The notes beneath the pieces are model-generated. The model ran no database searches and was not told the origin of the DNA. It was given only the letters and a program-made list of their open reading frames with translations. This document shows positions 53,086 through 62,814 of a DNA stretch of 64,000 bases, one piece after another; the stretch's first letter is position 1, and every line of letters begins with the position of its first letter. A program made the position numbers and the translations under genes. The DNA comes from Pseudozobellia sp. WGM2 (GTDB lineage Bacteria > Bacteroidota > Bacteroidia > Flavobacteriales > Flavobacteriaceae). The stretch lies in assembly GCF_017810075.1 (NCBI RefSeq), contig NZ_JADNYK010000012.1:1-64000 (forward strand). Direction: 5' to 3'.

Positions 53086-54348
53086 ATGAAAAACCATTTT
53101 TTTTTCGCCCTCTTATTCCTCAGCGCCATGGCCCTTGCCCAACCAGAAGAAAGTTACAATTACGACGAAACTAAAGTGCCCAAATTTCAACTGCCCGACC
53201 TATTGACCTCCTTTAGTGGGAACGCAATAGAAACCCAACAGCAGTGGGAAGAAAACCGAAGGTTTGAAATACTTCAATTCTTTGAAAAACAGGTTTATGG
53301 CAAAGTACCCGATCGCTTAGATGAATACTCTTTTAAACTTCTAGAAGAGAGCAACGATGCCTATGGGGGCAAGGCCCGGCGGAAACAGGTCGCTATAAGT
53401 TTGAAGAAAAACAAGCGTACCATCACCTATAATATGCTCATTTACTTACCCAAAGGCAACCCCACGGCTCCCGTATTTTTAGGGTATAACTTTTATGGAA
53501 ACCACACGGTAACCACAGACCCTAAAGTACCGATTACGGAAGCTTGGGTGTCAAATAACAAAACCTTCGGAATTACCGACAACAAAGCCAGCGAAAACAC
53601 GAGAAGTGTAAGAACCCACCGTTGGGCCATAGAAAAAATGTTGGACAATGGTTACGGACTTGCCACTATATATTATGGAGAGGTTGACCCAGACAAAAAT
53701 GATTTTTCAGATGGTGTACACCAACTTTTTTACCAAGAAGGGCAAGATAAACCTAAAACCAATGAATGGGGAAGCATTGCCGCATGGGCCTTCGGTTTAA
53801 GCAAGGCCATGGACTATCTTGAAAATGATGGTAATATCTCAGATGTAATCGTATTCGGGCATTCACGCTTGGGCAAAGCGGCATTGTGGGCCGGTGCTAC
53901 CGATAAAAGGTTTGCGGGCGTAATAAGTAACGATTCTGGTTGCGGCGGGGCAGCCCTGTCGAAAAGAAAGTTCGGTGAAACTGTAGAGCGCATCAACACT
54001 TCCTTCCCGCATTGGTTTGCCGACAGCTTTAAAAAATACAATGACAACGAACGCACATTACCGGTGGATCAACATCAGTTATTGGCCTTAATGGCTCCAC
54101 GACCTTTGTACGTAGCAAGTGCTGTTGAAGACCAATGGGCCGACCCAAAAGGCGAATTTTTGTCCACGCACTATGCATCAAAAGTATATGAGTTATACGG
54201 TAAAGAAGGGGTCACCGCAACGAACATGCCTGATGTTGAACAACCCATTCAAAAAACCGTGGCCTACCACATACGAAATGGCAAACACGATGTTACCGAT
54301 TACGATTGGGAGCAATATATTGTTTGGGCAAAAACATTCACCAAATAA
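53086..54348 (+). CDS. CE15-like glucuronoyl esterase
   Basis: A 420-residue exported protein (signal peptide 1-18, ALAQ). The carbohydrate esterase family 15 signature VIVFGHSRLGKAALWAGATDKRF (G-H-S-R-x-G-K, nucleophile Ser260) and VISNDSGCGGAAL are clear; NGKHDVTDYDW supplies the catalytic His. Family members cleave esters between glucuronic acid on xylan and lignin; marine ones act on glucuronate-containing algal polymers. No other sugar-degrading gene adjoins, so it is an orphan of a polysaccharide locus. Confidence 0.87.
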   Translation: MKNHFFFALLFLSAMALAQPEESYNYDETKVPKFQLPDLLTSFSGNAIETQQQWEENRRFEILQFFEKQVYGKVPDRLDEYSFKLLEESNDAYGGKARRKQVAISLKKNKRTITYNMLIYLPKGNPTAPVFLGYNFYGNHTVTTDPKVPITEAWVSNNKTFGITDNKASENTRSVRTHRWAIEKMLDNGYGLATIYYGEVDPDKNDFSDGVHQLFYQEGQDKPKTNEWGSIAAWAFGLSKAMDYLENDGNISDVIVFGHSRLGKAALWAGATDKRFAGVISNDSGCGGAALSKRKFGETVERINTSFPHWFADSFKKYNDNERTLPVDQHQLLALMAPRPLYVASAVEDQWADPKGEFLSTHYASKVYELYGKEGVTATNMPDVEQPIQKTVAYHIRNGKHDVTDYDWEQYIVWAKTFTK

Positions 54349-54351
54349 AAT

Positions 54352-54966
54352 TTAATCTTTGAGAAGCACCTCTGGCAGGTTTTGGTCGATTACCTCGTTT
54401 TTGTAGATTAAAGTCCAGCCCATAGAGTTTGTGAGAATGTAGAACTTTTGCAACTCGCTCAACAATCGGTTTTGGGCATTAGCCTTTAAAGACGAAGCTT
54501 CGACCTTTTTCATAAGCGAGGCCGTTACGTTCTTCTTTATTTTGTTATAGTCGGATGCTTCGAACATATTCAAATAATCGGAGGTCACATCATAATACTC
54601 AAAATCTGGATTGATTTTCACCTCTGGCTCGGGAATACTTTTTATACGCAAAGTCTTCGTTTCTTCATCGACCTCAAATTCAATCTGGCTTAAGTCATAA
54701 GCCACTGTTACATCGGCATTCACCACTACCAAAGCTTTTTTCTGTGCTGAAATTAAAGGCCCAAAGAGCATTTTAGAATCTTTGTAATTATATACCTCGG
54801 CAAAGTGACCTTCTGTAACGACTAGCTTTGAAACATTATCTATCTGCTGCTGTATCAGCATCGAGTTTTCCTGAAGGATGGAACGCTCTTTTTTATCTTC
54901 GGTGCAAGAACGAAAAATGAAAACGGCAGCCAATGTTATAACAACTCCTAAGAAGATTTTTTTCAT
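54352..54966 (-). CDS. DUF4230 membrane-anchored protein
   Basis: A 204-residue protein with one N-terminal hydrophobic helix (KKIFLGVVITLAAVFIFRSC; possible lipobox Cys21). The rest, with KLVVTEGHFAEVYNYKD, KKALVVVNADVTVAYDLSQIEFEVDEETKTLRI and ASLMKKVEAS, matches DUF4230, which resembles the band-7/erythrocyte-band fold. Function unknown. Its ATG overlaps the stop of the GSCFA gene (4 bp), so it is coupled to that gene. Confidence 0.88.
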   Translation of the reverse strand: MKKIFLGVVITLAAVFIFRSCTEDKKERSILQENSMLIQQQIDNVSKLVVTEGHFAEVYNYKDSKMLFGPLISAQKKALVVVNADVTVAYDLSQIEFEVDEETKTLRIKSIPEPEVKINPDFEYYDVTSDYLNMFEASDYNKIKKNVTASLMKKVEASSLKANAQNRLLSELQKFYILTNSMGWTLIYKNEVIDQNLPEVLLKD

Positions 54967-55952
54967 AAGATGAAGTTACAATAGAAAATAATAATCAAAA
55001 ACGCAGACGCCCAAAAACTCATAAATGGAAACTGATTTTGTAGCCGCTCTATCTTGTTTCCTAAATTTCTCAAGAATTTACGGTGCTGTTCCGAATCGGG
55101 TTGAAAGGGCCGATGCAGTAGTCCTTTTTGAATGGAATCAACTTCATCCATTATCTTGAAGACATCCTCAGAAATATAAACTTCCTTAAACTTTTCCCAA
55201 ATATAATCTATGGCCAATTGATTCGGGTGTACCATATCTTCTTTATAAAAGCGGTAATCCCTCAGCTCATCCATCTGTATTTCGTACGATGGAAAATACA
55301 GAGCACCTTCATGCAAAATATCGTGTACCGCCGAAATCAAATGCGCTTTACTTCTTTGGTTCTCTACAAATCCATTCTTTAAATGACGCACCGGGGAAAC
55401 GGTAAAAATTACTTTCGCATTTGGGTTGACCGATTGAACAAGCTGAAGTATTCGTCTTAAACATTGAGAAACTTTGTCAACGCTTAGCAAGTGTTTTGAA
55501 AATTCTGATTGAGGTACTTTATGGCAGTTGGCCACTACCCTATCGGCACCAAGATTATGGTACACCCAAGCCGTACCCAATGTTATAAAAATATGACTTG
55601 TATTTTGAAGATTTTCATAGGTAGATTTCAACCCTTGGTTCAATTTCTTCAACAAAGAAGCAGGGTCGTCACTATTTAAATCAGAATGGGCATCAAAGCA
55701 TTGCCAGCGGTCGTTTAGAAAGAATATTTCTTCTTCGGTATAGCCTTTTTTGTGAATCGTACGGTCTAGTAAATTTTCAATGGCCACTGGATGAAATAAA
55801 ATCCCGAAAGGGTTTTGAAGCTGTTGAAATTTAAAATAATCAAACTTGCTTCCCATATTATCCGAAAAACAAGAACCCAATAGCAATAATCGACTCTTAT
55901 AATCGATTGGGTTTTCAGTTTTTTTTAATGGTATTTGAGTCTGAAGTTTCAT
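54963..55952 (-). CDS. GSCFA-domain protein
   Basis: A 329-residue protein: SRLLLLGSCFSDNMG carries the GSCFA name motif with the Ser/Cys region of the SGNH-like fold, followed by NPFGILFHPVAIENLLDRT, FITLGTAWVYHN, FTVSPVRHLKNG and MVHPNQLAIDYIW with the late His. It has a C-terminal hydrophobic helix (FPFMSFWASAFLIIIFYCNFIL). Hydrolase activity is unproven. First of a coupled pair with the DUF4230 gene, and 7 bp after the TPR lipoprotein gene. Confidence 0.9.
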   Translation of the reverse strand: MKLQTQIPLKKTENPIDYKSRLLLLGSCFSDNMGSKFDYFKFQQLQNPFGILFHPVAIENLLDRTIHKKGYTEEEIFFLNDRWQCFDAHSDLNSDDPASLLKKLNQGLKSTYENLQNTSHIFITLGTAWVYHNLGADRVVANCHKVPQSEFSKHLLSVDKVSQCLRRILQLVQSVNPNAKVIFTVSPVRHLKNGFVENQRSKAHLISAVHDILHEGALYFPSYEIQMDELRDYRFYKEDMVHPNQLAIDYIWEKFKEVYISEDVFKIMDEVDSIQKGLLHRPFQPDSEQHRKFLRNLGNKIERLQNQFPFMSFWASAFLIIIFYCNFIL

Positions 55953-55959
55953 TCGTTCT

Positions 55960-56829
55960 TTAGTTTTCCGGGTCTATTCGAGAATGCCGACTCAACCTAT
56001 GAAAAATTTGATACGGATATATCTCATATATCACTTGGTCTTCATTTATCGTATTGCTAGCCTCTGAACGGGCTATTTTCACCAAGTCTTTGGCTTCATC
56101 TTCTTCACCAAGCTGATAAAGACATATGGCTTTGTAATACTTTGCATCTGCAAATTTTTCATATACTTTTAGCGATTCGTCGAAACAAGCAATTGCTTTT
56201 CGGTAATTCTTAAGTTCAAATTCTGCGATTCCCAAATAGAACCAATCCATATAATGGCAGGCTTCATGGGGTGGATCATTAGGAAAATCTTCGAATTGCT
56301 GATTTTTACTTTTTTCCAAAAATTCCTTTGCTTTTGAAAATTGATTAAGCTGAAGATAGTCAAGACCCATATAAAAGTTATAGGTATGATCCATTACATA
56401 GCTATCACCGAACTTTCTTTTCACTTCATTAAATTCGGCGATGGACTCTTCGTATTCTTTGGAGAACAAGCATTTCATAAAAGCGCTGTAAGGCAAATAC
56501 CTTGCAGAATCATATTTTACGGCTTTCTCTAAAAAAGGCTTCCCCAAAGAGTATTTTCTTGCCTTATAAAGCGGCATTGCCTTTTGTTGCCAGAAATAGG
56601 CGGAGTCTGGCTTGATTTGAAGAATAGAGTCTAATATCAACTGCCTTTCAACGGAATGTAACCCTACCCTATTTGCTCTCTTCCAGAGGCTATCAATCTT
56701 ATTTTTTTCGAGTTGGGTCAGTTCGGTCCTTGGTTGCGGTTCAGTGGTCTTAGATAGATTTTCAGTCTTCGTGAATCTATCCACACATGATGAAAAAACC
56801 AATAAGATTAAAATCAGCTTTTTCATCAT
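55960..56829 (-). CDS. TPR-repeat lipoprotein
   Basis: A 289-residue lipoprotein (Cys15, LLVFSSC-VDRF; an ATG one codon later is equally possible). After a Thr/Glu-rich linker come five or six TPR-like helix pairs: YFWQQKAMPLYKARKYSLGKPFLEKAVKYD, FYMGLDYLQLNQFSKAKEFLEKS, YLGIAEFELKNYRKAIACFDESLKVY and YKAICLYQLGEEDEAKDLVKIA. Probably a periplasmic scaffold; partner unknown. It is followed closely by the GSCFA gene and preceded by alaS, all on the minus strand. Confidence 0.82.
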   Translation of the reverse strand: MMKKLILILLVFSSCVDRFTKTENLSKTTEPQPRTELTQLEKNKIDSLWKRANRVGLHSVERQLILDSILQIKPDSAYFWQQKAMPLYKARKYSLGKPFLEKAVKYDSARYLPYSAFMKCLFSKEYEESIAEFNEVKRKFGDSYVMDHTYNFYMGLDYLQLNQFSKAKEFLEKSKNQQFEDFPNDPPHEACHYMDWFYLGIAEFELKNYRKAIACFDESLKVYEKFADAKYYKAICLYQLGEEDEAKDLVKIARSEASNTINEDQVIYEIYPYQIFHRLSRHSRIDPEN

Positions 56830-56846
56830 GTTTTTTGTTTAGTTGT

Positions 56847-59462
56847 TTACGAAATATAACCCTTGGCCTTTTCAAGTGCTTCAACTATACCACTCGGGTT
56901 CTTGCCACCGGCGGTAGCGAAAAAAGGTTGGCCACCACCACCGCCTTGAATGAATTTCCCCAGCTCCCTCACAATGGTTCCTGCATTCAAATCTTTTGAA
57001 GCCACTAGCTCTTTAGAAATGTAGCAAGACAATAATGCTTTTCCGTTTTGTTCCGTACCAAAGAGAAGAAAGAGATTGTCTTGGTTCTGTCCCATTTCAA
57101 AGGAAAGGTCTTTGATTCCCGCGGCATCCAAATCAATTTTCTTGGCCAAAAACTGAACTCCGTTTACCTCTTGTAGTTCGTTCTGTAAATCGCCTTTTAG
57201 ATTTTTAGCCTTTTCCTTGAGCAAGTTTTCAACTTCCTTTTTCAGTTTAGCATTTTCCTCCTGCAAAGAGGACACAGATTTTACGGGGTCTTGCGCATTG
57301 TTCAGCACCTCTTTTATTTCAAGTAAGGTCTTATTATTTTCCTCGAAAAAATCTTTTACCGCATCTGAAGTAATAGCTTCAATTCTTCGAATACCTGCCG
57401 CGACGGCCCCTTCTGATTTAATTTTGAAATGCCATATATCACCTGTGTTCTTGACATGGGTACCTCCGCAAAGTTCCATAGATTGTCCGAATCTCACCGT
57501 TCGTACCGTGTCACCATATTTCTCACCAAACAATGCCATTGCGCCTTCTTCAAGTGCTTTTTGCATGGGCACGCTCCGGTTTTCAACAAATGGCAACTGC
57601 CCTTCGATTCTTGCATTGACAAAATTTTCTACTTCATGTAGTTCGTCGACGGTTAATTTAGAAAAATGCGAAAAATCAAACCTCAAATATTTCGAATGTA
57701 CCGCTGAACCTTTTTGCTCTACGTGTTTGCCCAGTACTTCACGTAATGCCTGGTGTAATAAATGAGTTGCCGTGTGATTCGCCTCTGTACGATTACGTTG
57801 CTTTTTATCTACTACAACTCTAAAAGTTTCATTTAAGCTTTTAGGTAAATTTTTAGTGAAATGTATTATCTCATTATTCTCCCTTTTGGTGTCTATAATA
57901 TAAATCACATCACCGTTAGGCACTTCTAGATAGCCCTTATCTCCTACTTGCCCACCACCTTCTGCATAAAACGGGGTAAGATTGAACACCAACTGAAACT
58001 GCTCACCTGCCTTTTTAGAAGTAACTTTTCTGTACTTCACCAATTTTACATTGGCCTCGAGCACATCGTACCCAACAAACTCCTGCTCTGAATCGCCAGA
58101 AAGTACTACCCAATCATCTTTGGAAATCTCGGAAGCCGATTTTGAGCGGTTTTTCTGCTCTTGCATCGCCTTTTCAAAACCGGCCTCATCTAAGCTATAT
58201 CCTTTTTCAGAAAGAATCAATGCGGTAAGATCAATGGGGAAACCGTAGGTATCATAAAGCTCAAAAGCCTTTCTACCATCTATTTCTTTACTCTTGGCAC
58301 TTGCGATCACTTGATCTAAGAGCACGAGCCCCTGTTCCAACGTATTTAAAAAAGAATGTTCTTCTTCTTTAATCACATTTTCAATCAATTGCTTTTGCTC
58401 TTTCAATTCAACAAAAGCGTCACCCATAGTATCTGTCAGTATGTTCACTAGGCGATACATGAACGGGCCTTTGGCACTTAAAAAGGTAAAGCCATACCGA
58501 ATGGCCCGGCGCAAAATTCTACGAATAACGTAGCCTGCACCTGTGTTACTTGGTAACTGACCATCAGCTATTGAAAATGAGACCGCCCTGATGTGGTCTG
58601 CAACAACCCTTATAGCGATATCTGTCTTTTCGGTCTTACCGTATTTACAATTGGTAATTGCCTCTATCTCTCTGATTATAGGCTTAAAAACATCGGTATC
58701 GTAGTTCGATTTTACACCCTGAAGTGCCATACAAAGACGTTCGAACCCCATACCCGTATCTACATGCTTGGCCGGCAGCGTTTCTAAAGCACCATCAGCT
58801 TTGCGATTGTATTGCATAAAAACGAGATTCCATATCTCGACCACCAAAGGGTGATCGGCATTTACCAAAGAGGCACCGGATACTTTAGCCTTTTCTTCTT
58901 TGGAGCGCAAGTCGACATGAATTTCGGAACATGGCCCACAGGGACCTTGGTCGCCCATTTCCCAAAAATTATCCTTCTTATTGCCCATGATAATTCTATC
59001 TTCGGGTACGATAGCTTTCCAAAGGTCATAAGCCTCTTGATCAAGCCCTAGTTTATCCGCATCATCACTTCCCTCGAAAACAGAAACGTACAGACTATCC
59101 GTATCTATTTTAAAAACCTCGGTCAAAAGTTCCCAAGACCATTTAATGGCCTCTTCCTTAAAATAATCACCAAAACTCCAATTGCCCAACATCTCGAACA
59201 TGGTATGATGGTAGGTATCTTTACCAACTTCTTCCAAATCGTTATGCTTACCACTAACCCGCAAACACTTTTGGGTATCGACTACCCTTTTGTTCTTGGC
59301 TATCGTGTTACCTAAAAAATACTCCTTAAATTGAACCATGCCCGCATTGGTAAACAAAAGCGTAGGGTCATCTTTGAGAACCATCGGGGCCGACGGCACG
59401 ATTTTATGTTTTTTATCTTCAAAAAAACTTAAGAACTGTCTTCGAATGTCTTTGGAAGTCAT
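56847..59462 (-). CDS. alaS: Alanine--tRNA ligase
   Basis: 871 residues, full length. Class II catalytic domain ([51 protein letters not shown]...), tRNA-recognition, editing domain with [16 protein letters not shown] and [11 protein letters not shown] (metal-site His and Cys), and a C-terminal C-Ala domain ending [24 protein letters not shown]. All hallmark residues are present. Divergent from the M23 peptidase gene with a 101-bp gap. Confidence 0.97.
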   Translation of the reverse strand: MTSKDIRRQFLSFFEDKKHKIVPSAPMVLKDDPTLLFTNAGMVQFKEYFLGNTIAKNKRVVDTQKCLRVSGKHNDLEEVGKDTYHHTMFEMLGNWSFGDYFKEEAIKWSWELLTEVFKIDTDSLYVSVFEGSDDADKLGLDQEAYDLWKAIVPEDRIIMGNKKDNFWEMGDQGPCGPCSEIHVDLRSKEEKAKVSGASLVNADHPLVVEIWNLVFMQYNRKADGALETLPAKHVDTGMGFERLCMALQGVKSNYDTDVFKPIIREIEAITNCKYGKTEKTDIAIRVVADHIRAVSFSIADGQLPSNTGAGYVIRRILRRAIRYGFTFLSAKGPFMYRLVNILTDTMGDAFVELKEQKQLIENVIKEEEHSFLNTLEQGLVLLDQVIASAKSKEIDGRKAFELYDTYGFPIDLTALILSEKGYSLDEAGFEKAMQEQKNRSKSASEISKDDWVVLSGDSEQEFVGYDVLEANVKLVKYRKVTSKKAGEQFQLVFNLTPFYAEGGGQVGDKGYLEVPNGDVIYIIDTKRENNEIIHFTKNLPKSLNETFRVVVDKKQRNRTEANHTATHLLHQALREVLGKHVEQKGSAVHSKYLRFDFSHFSKLTVDELHEVENFVNARIEGQLPFVENRSVPMQKALEEGAMALFGEKYGDTVRTVRFGQSMELCGGTHVKNTGDIWHFKIKSEGAVAAGIRRIEAITSDAVKDFFEENNKTLLEIKEVLNNAQDPVKSVSSLQEENAKLKKEVENLLKEKAKNLKGDLQNELQEVNGVQFLAKKIDLDAAGIKDLSFEMGQNQDNLFLLFGTEQNGKALLSCYISKELVASKDLNAGTIVRELGKFIQGGGGGQPFFATAGGKNPSGIVEALEKAKGYIS

Positions 59463-59486
59463 AGAAAATTATAAGGTTTTATAAAT

Positions 59487-59520
59487 TTTGACGTTATAAA
59501 CAAAACAATTTTTATATTTG
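59487..59520 (+). promoter_or_regulatory. Probable promoter of the M23 peptidase gene
   Basis: TTTG (59487-59490) and TATATTTG (59513-59520) with a 22-nt spacer, 43 bp before the ATG at 59564. The spacer is at the long end of the known range. Confidence 0.5.
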
Positions 59521-59563
59521 TTTGTGCCGCCAAAACGCCACAAAAATAGGATAAAATAGATTC

Positions 59564-60541
59564 ATGTCTAAAGTAAAGTACTATTACGATCCCGATACGC
59601 TTTCGTATCGGAAAATCGAACCGCAGAAATCACGGCGCTATCGTAATATTGCATTTTTTATTTTGGGCTCATTTCTCTTCGGGTTGATGGCCTTGGTACT
59701 TTTAATGAATACTAATCTCATCAATACTCCAAGGGAACTTTCTCTACAACGTGAAGTCAAAAACTATGAGCTTCAGTTTGATTTATTAAATCGTAAAATG
59801 GGCCAAATAGAAGAGGTTCTGGCCAATATCGAAGATCGAGACAACAACATTTACAGACTATATTTTGAAGCAAACCCTATACCTGAAGAACAACGACGAG
59901 CTGGTTTTGGTGGGGTCAACCGATATAAATCGCTTGAAGGTTTTAATAATTCTGAAATGATAAAAGCGACTACAAAAAGGCTTGATATTATCAAAAAACA
60001 AATGGCGATACAGTCAAAATCTTTGGATGAAGTCACGAAACTGGCCGAAGAGAAAGAAAAGCTTTTAATGGCCATACCTGCTATTCAGCCGGTGAACAAC
60101 GAAGATTTAAAGCGAATGGCTTCCGGTTTCGGTTGGCGTTCAGACCCGTTTACCAAAGCACGTAAAATGCACCGAGGTATGGATTTTTCCGCACCTAAGG
60201 GTACTCCTATTTATGCACCGGGTGACGGTAAAGTGATTCGTGCTGACAATGGTTCTTCGGGTTACGGTAAGCACATTCGAATTGACCATGGGTACGGATA
60301 TAAAACATTATATGGCCATTTGAGCAAATACAACGTTAAAAAAGGGCAACGGGTAAAACGAGGCGACCTCATAGGTTTTGTAGGTAACACAGGGCGTTCA
60401 GAGGCACCTCACTTGCATTATGAAGTTTGGAAAGACGAAGAACGGATCAACCCTATCAATTTTTATTACGGTAGTTTAACGGCCAAAGAATTTGAGAACA
60501 TGCTCAAATATGCCGCACAAGAAAATCAATCATTGGATTAA
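59564..60541 (+). CDS. Membrane-anchored M23 peptidoglycan peptidase
   Basis: A 325-residue protein: cytoplasmic start, one transmembrane helix (about 30-50; IAFFILGSFLFGLMALVLLM), a coiled-coil region (about 55-180) and a LytM/M23 domain (about 205-300). Zinc and catalytic motifs: KMHRGMDFSAPKGTPIYAPGDGKVI (HxxxD), and EAPHLHYEV (HxH). GSSGYGKHIRIDHGYGYKTLYGHL is the usual block. It trims peptide cross-links in the cell wall or activates another hydrolase. The stop shares one base with the start of the merR gene. Confidence 0.92.
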   Translation: MSKVKYYYDPDTLSYRKIEPQKSRRYRNIAFFILGSFLFGLMALVLLMNTNLINTPRELSLQREVKNYELQFDLLNRKMGQIEEVLANIEDRDNNIYRLYFEANPIPEEQRRAGFGGVNRYKSLEGFNNSEMIKATTKRLDIIKKQMAIQSKSLDEVTKLAEEKEKLLMAIPAIQPVNNEDLKRMASGFGWRSDPFTKARKMHRGMDFSAPKGTPIYAPGDGKVIRADNGSSGYGKHIRIDHGYGYKTLYGHLSKYNVKKGQRVKRGDLIGFVGNTGRSEAPHLHYEVWKDEERINPINFYYGSLTAKEFENMLKYAAQENQSLD

Positions 60542-60870
60542 TGCAAATAGAGCTCCCAGAAAAAAGATATTACGGTATTGGCGAAGTGGCCAAGGCATTT
60601 GGTGTTAATACCTCCCTCATTCGTTTTTGGGAAAAAGAGTTTGATGCCCTCAAGCCGAAAAAGAACGCCAAAGGAAACCGGAAATTCACTCCACAAGACA
60701 TTACCAACCTCAAATTGATATACCATTTGGTCAAAGAGAGAGGCTTTACGTTAGATGGCGCAAAGACCCACTTAAAAGAAAATCGTCAAAAGACTCTTGG
60801 CAAATTTGAAATCATTGATAAATTAGAGCTCATCAAGTCAGAGCTGATAAAAATCAAGGATCAATTGTAA
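60541..60870 (+). CDS. MerR-family transcriptional regulator
   Basis: A 109-residue protein with an N-terminal MerR helix-turn-helix (YYGIGEVAKAFGVNTSLIRFWEKEFDALKPKKNAKGNRKFTPQDI) and a dimerisation coiled-coil end (DKLELIKSELIKIKDQL). It has no effector domain, so the signal is unknown. Its ATG uses the last base of the M23 stop (TAATG), making the pair translationally coupled, an arrangement I recall from other Flavobacteriaceae. Confidence 0.88.
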   Translation: MQIELPEKRYYGIGEVAKAFGVNTSLIRFWEKEFDALKPKKNAKGNRKFTPQDITNLKLIYHLVKERGFTLDGAKTHLKENRQKTLGKFEIIDKLELIKSELIKIKDQL

Positions 60871-60962
60871 CGAACCGCTCAACTTACCGTCGTATAGGGC
60901 AAAGACTATTATTTAAGCAAAAACCCTTAACTACATAATTATATTTACTAAAACACAGAACA

Positions 60963-61562
60963 ATGAAAAAAGGTTTGATCGCACTTATCGTGCTCGTCGT
61001 CATCGCATTTGGCATTTACCAATGGGCCGTTGGCTTTAACAACACCGCCGTTGAACTTGAGGCCGACGCCAAAACAGCATGGTCTAACGTAGAAAGCTCG
61101 TACCAACGAAGAAATGATCTGATCGGTAATTTGGTCAAAACGGTTCAAGGGGCGGCCGATTTTGAAAGAGGCACCTTAAAAGATGTAATCGAGGCTAGAG
61201 CAAAGGCGACCTCCACAAATATTGACGCCAATAATCTTACCCCAGAAAATATCGCTGCTTTTCAAGAAGCACAGAGCGGACTTACCGGGGCACTAAGTAA
61301 ATTAATGGTAGTGGTAGAACGCTACCCCGAGCTTAAGGCGAATCAAAATTTTCTTGAACTTCAATCACAGCTAGAAGGTACCGAAAACCGTATTAATGTG
61401 GCTAGGGATCGCTTTAATGAAAAAGTGAACCTTTATGATATTCATACCACAAAATTCCCTGGTAAATTGTTGGCAGGTCTTTTCGGATTTGAAGAGATGG
61501 CACGTTATAAGGCCGATGCCGGTTCTGAAAATGCCCCGGATGTAAACTTTGAGTTCAATTAA
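60963..61562 (+). CDS. LemA family protein
   Basis: A 199-residue protein with a single N-terminal transmembrane helix (GLIALIVLVVIAFGIYQW) and a helical bundle outside: FNNTAVELEADAKTAWSNVESSYQRRNDLIGNLVKTVQG is the LemA hallmark, and ENRINVARDRFNEKVNLYDIHTTKFPG the conserved end. It forms the head of an operon with two TPM-domain genes (the next start lies 4 bp after the stop). LemA-TPM pairs are common; the role is not settled. Confidence 0.93.
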   Translation: MKKGLIALIVLVVIAFGIYQWAVGFNNTAVELEADAKTAWSNVESSYQRRNDLIGNLVKTVQGAADFERGTLKDVIEARAKATSTNIDANNLTPENIAAFQEAQSGLTGALSKLMVVVERYPELKANQNFLELQSQLEGTENRINVARDRFNEKVNLYDIHTTKFPGKLLAGLFGFEEMARYKADAGSENAPDVNFEFN

Positions 61563-61566
61563 ACCC

Positions 61567-62004
61567 ATGTCAAGAGTCGAAGACTTTTTAACCCAAGATG
61601 AAGAACAAGAAGTAGTCCAGGCCATTCTTGAAGCTGAAAAGAATACTTCAGGAGAGATTCGGGTGCACATCGAAGCACATACCCGCCTTGATATCATGGT
61701 GCGCGCCAAAGAGGTGTTTCATATGCTCAAGATGGATAACACCAAAGATGACAACGGCGTTCTCATTTATGTAGCTGTCAACGATAGAAAGTTCGCCATT
61801 TTTGGTGACCGTGGTATCGACGCCGTAGTGCCAAAAGATTTTTGGAACACGACTAAAGACGCTATTCAATTACAGTTCAAAAACGGTAAATTCAAACAAG
61901 GCATCGTTGACGGAATACTAAAGGCCGGTGAAGAACTTAACACTCATTTCCCTTGGCAACAAGACGATGAAAACGAACTTAGCAATGAGATATCTAAAGG
62001 TTAG
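61567..62004 (+). CDS. TPM-domain protein without signal peptide
   Basis: A 145-residue protein from the ATG at 61567 (an earlier in-frame ATG would overlap lemA). The TPM/phosphatase-like domain: EAEKNTSGEIRVHIEAHTR and VLIYVAVNDRKFAIFGDRGIDAVV, then FWNTTKDAIQLQFKNGKFKQGIVDGIL. No signal or membrane helix is visible, so it should stay in the cytoplasm, unlike its neighbour. It overlaps the next gene by 20 bp. Confidence 0.88.
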   Translation: MSRVEDFLTQDEEQEVVQAILEAEKNTSGEIRVHIEAHTRLDIMVRAKEVFHMLKMDNTKDDNGVLIYVAVNDRKFAIFGDRGIDAVVPKDFWNTTKDAIQLQFKNGKFKQGIVDGILKAGEELNTHFPWQQDDENELSNEISKG

Positions 62005-62776
62005 CTTACTATCCCTTTTTCTACTTTGCTTTGGTCTTCTACAGGCGCAATTCGAGATTCCGGAGAAACCTTCGAAACAGACCAGTGTTTACGATTATAT
62101 AAACCTTTTATCCGCAGGGCAGGCGCAAAATTTAGAGCAGAAGCTAGTACGTTATTCAGATAGTACCTCTACCCAAATTGTAGTGGCAATTATCAATTCT
62201 ACGGAAGGAGAAAACATCAATTATCTAGGCGCTCAATGGGGCCAAAAATGGGGAATTGGTCAAGCCGGAAAAGACAACGGAGTTCTAGTATTGCTCGCCA
62301 AAGATGATAGGCGTATCGCTATTAACACAGGCTACGGAGTAGAAGGTAGCCTTACCGATGCCATGTCGCGCAGAATTATCGAGAACATCATCGTACCCCA
62401 GTTTAAAAATGCCGATTTCTATGGAGGCCTCGACCAGGGGGCAGATGCTATTTTTCAGGTATTAAACGGTGAATTTGATGAGGAGAGAACTTTTGATGAT
62501 AGCGGCGGATTTCCGATTCGTTCGTTTCTCCCCTTTATCATCTTCTTTGTTATACTTATTATTCTCTCCAACCGAAATAAGCGTGGTGGTGGCCGTAATG
62601 GCGGAAAACGTTCTGGCGGATTCGACATTTGGGATATGATAATACTTAGTAATATGGGGCGAAGTAGTGGGTCCGGTGGTTTTGGAGGAAGCTCAGGCGG
62701 AGGATTCGGTGGCGGCTTTGGCGGAGGATTCGGTGGAGGCGGTTTTGGTGGCGGTGGCGCATCTGGCGGTTGGTAA
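61985..62776 (+). CDS. Exported TPM-domain protein with Gly-rich tail
   Basis: A 263-residue protein from the ATG at 61985, where the signal peptide begins (MRYLKVSLLSLFLLCFGLLQAQ). TPM domain about 25-165: YDYINLLSAGQAQNLEQKLVRYSDSTSTQIVVAIINSTEGENI..GILVLLAKDDRRIAINTGYGVEGSLTDAM. One transmembrane helix about 180-198 (SFLPFIIFFVILIILSN), then a basic stretch and a C-terminal tail of Gly/Phe/Ser repeats ending GGASGGW. Resembles the YgcG/MoxR-associated TPM proteins. Upstream in-frame ATG at 61967 and GTG at 61928 are possible but less fitting. Confidence 0.88.
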   Translation: MRYLKVSLLSLFLLCFGLLQAQFEIPEKPSKQTSVYDYINLLSAGQAQNLEQKLVRYSDSTSTQIVVAIINSTEGENINYLGAQWGQKWGIGQAGKDNGVLVLLAKDDRRIAINTGYGVEGSLTDAMSRRIIENIIVPQFKNADFYGGLDQGADAIFQVLNGEFDEERTFDDSGGFPIRSFLPFIIFFVILIILSNRNKRGGGRNGGKRSGGFDIWDMIILSNMGRSSGSGGFGGSSGGGFGGGFGGGFGGGGFGGGGASGGW

Positions 62777-62790
62777 TCAACCAATTTTTT
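62770..62790 (+). terminator. Weak terminator after the TPM gene
   Basis: TTGGT / ACCAA with a 5-nt loop and six T. It begins within the last codons of the TPM gene. Confidence 0.5.
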
Positions 62791-62814
62791 AAATAAAATT
62801 CTCAAATCTTGAAA

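Noticed and set aside
57217-57765. 182-residue plus-strand open frame inside alaS
   Set aside because: Antisense shadow of a full-length, clearly conserved alaS.
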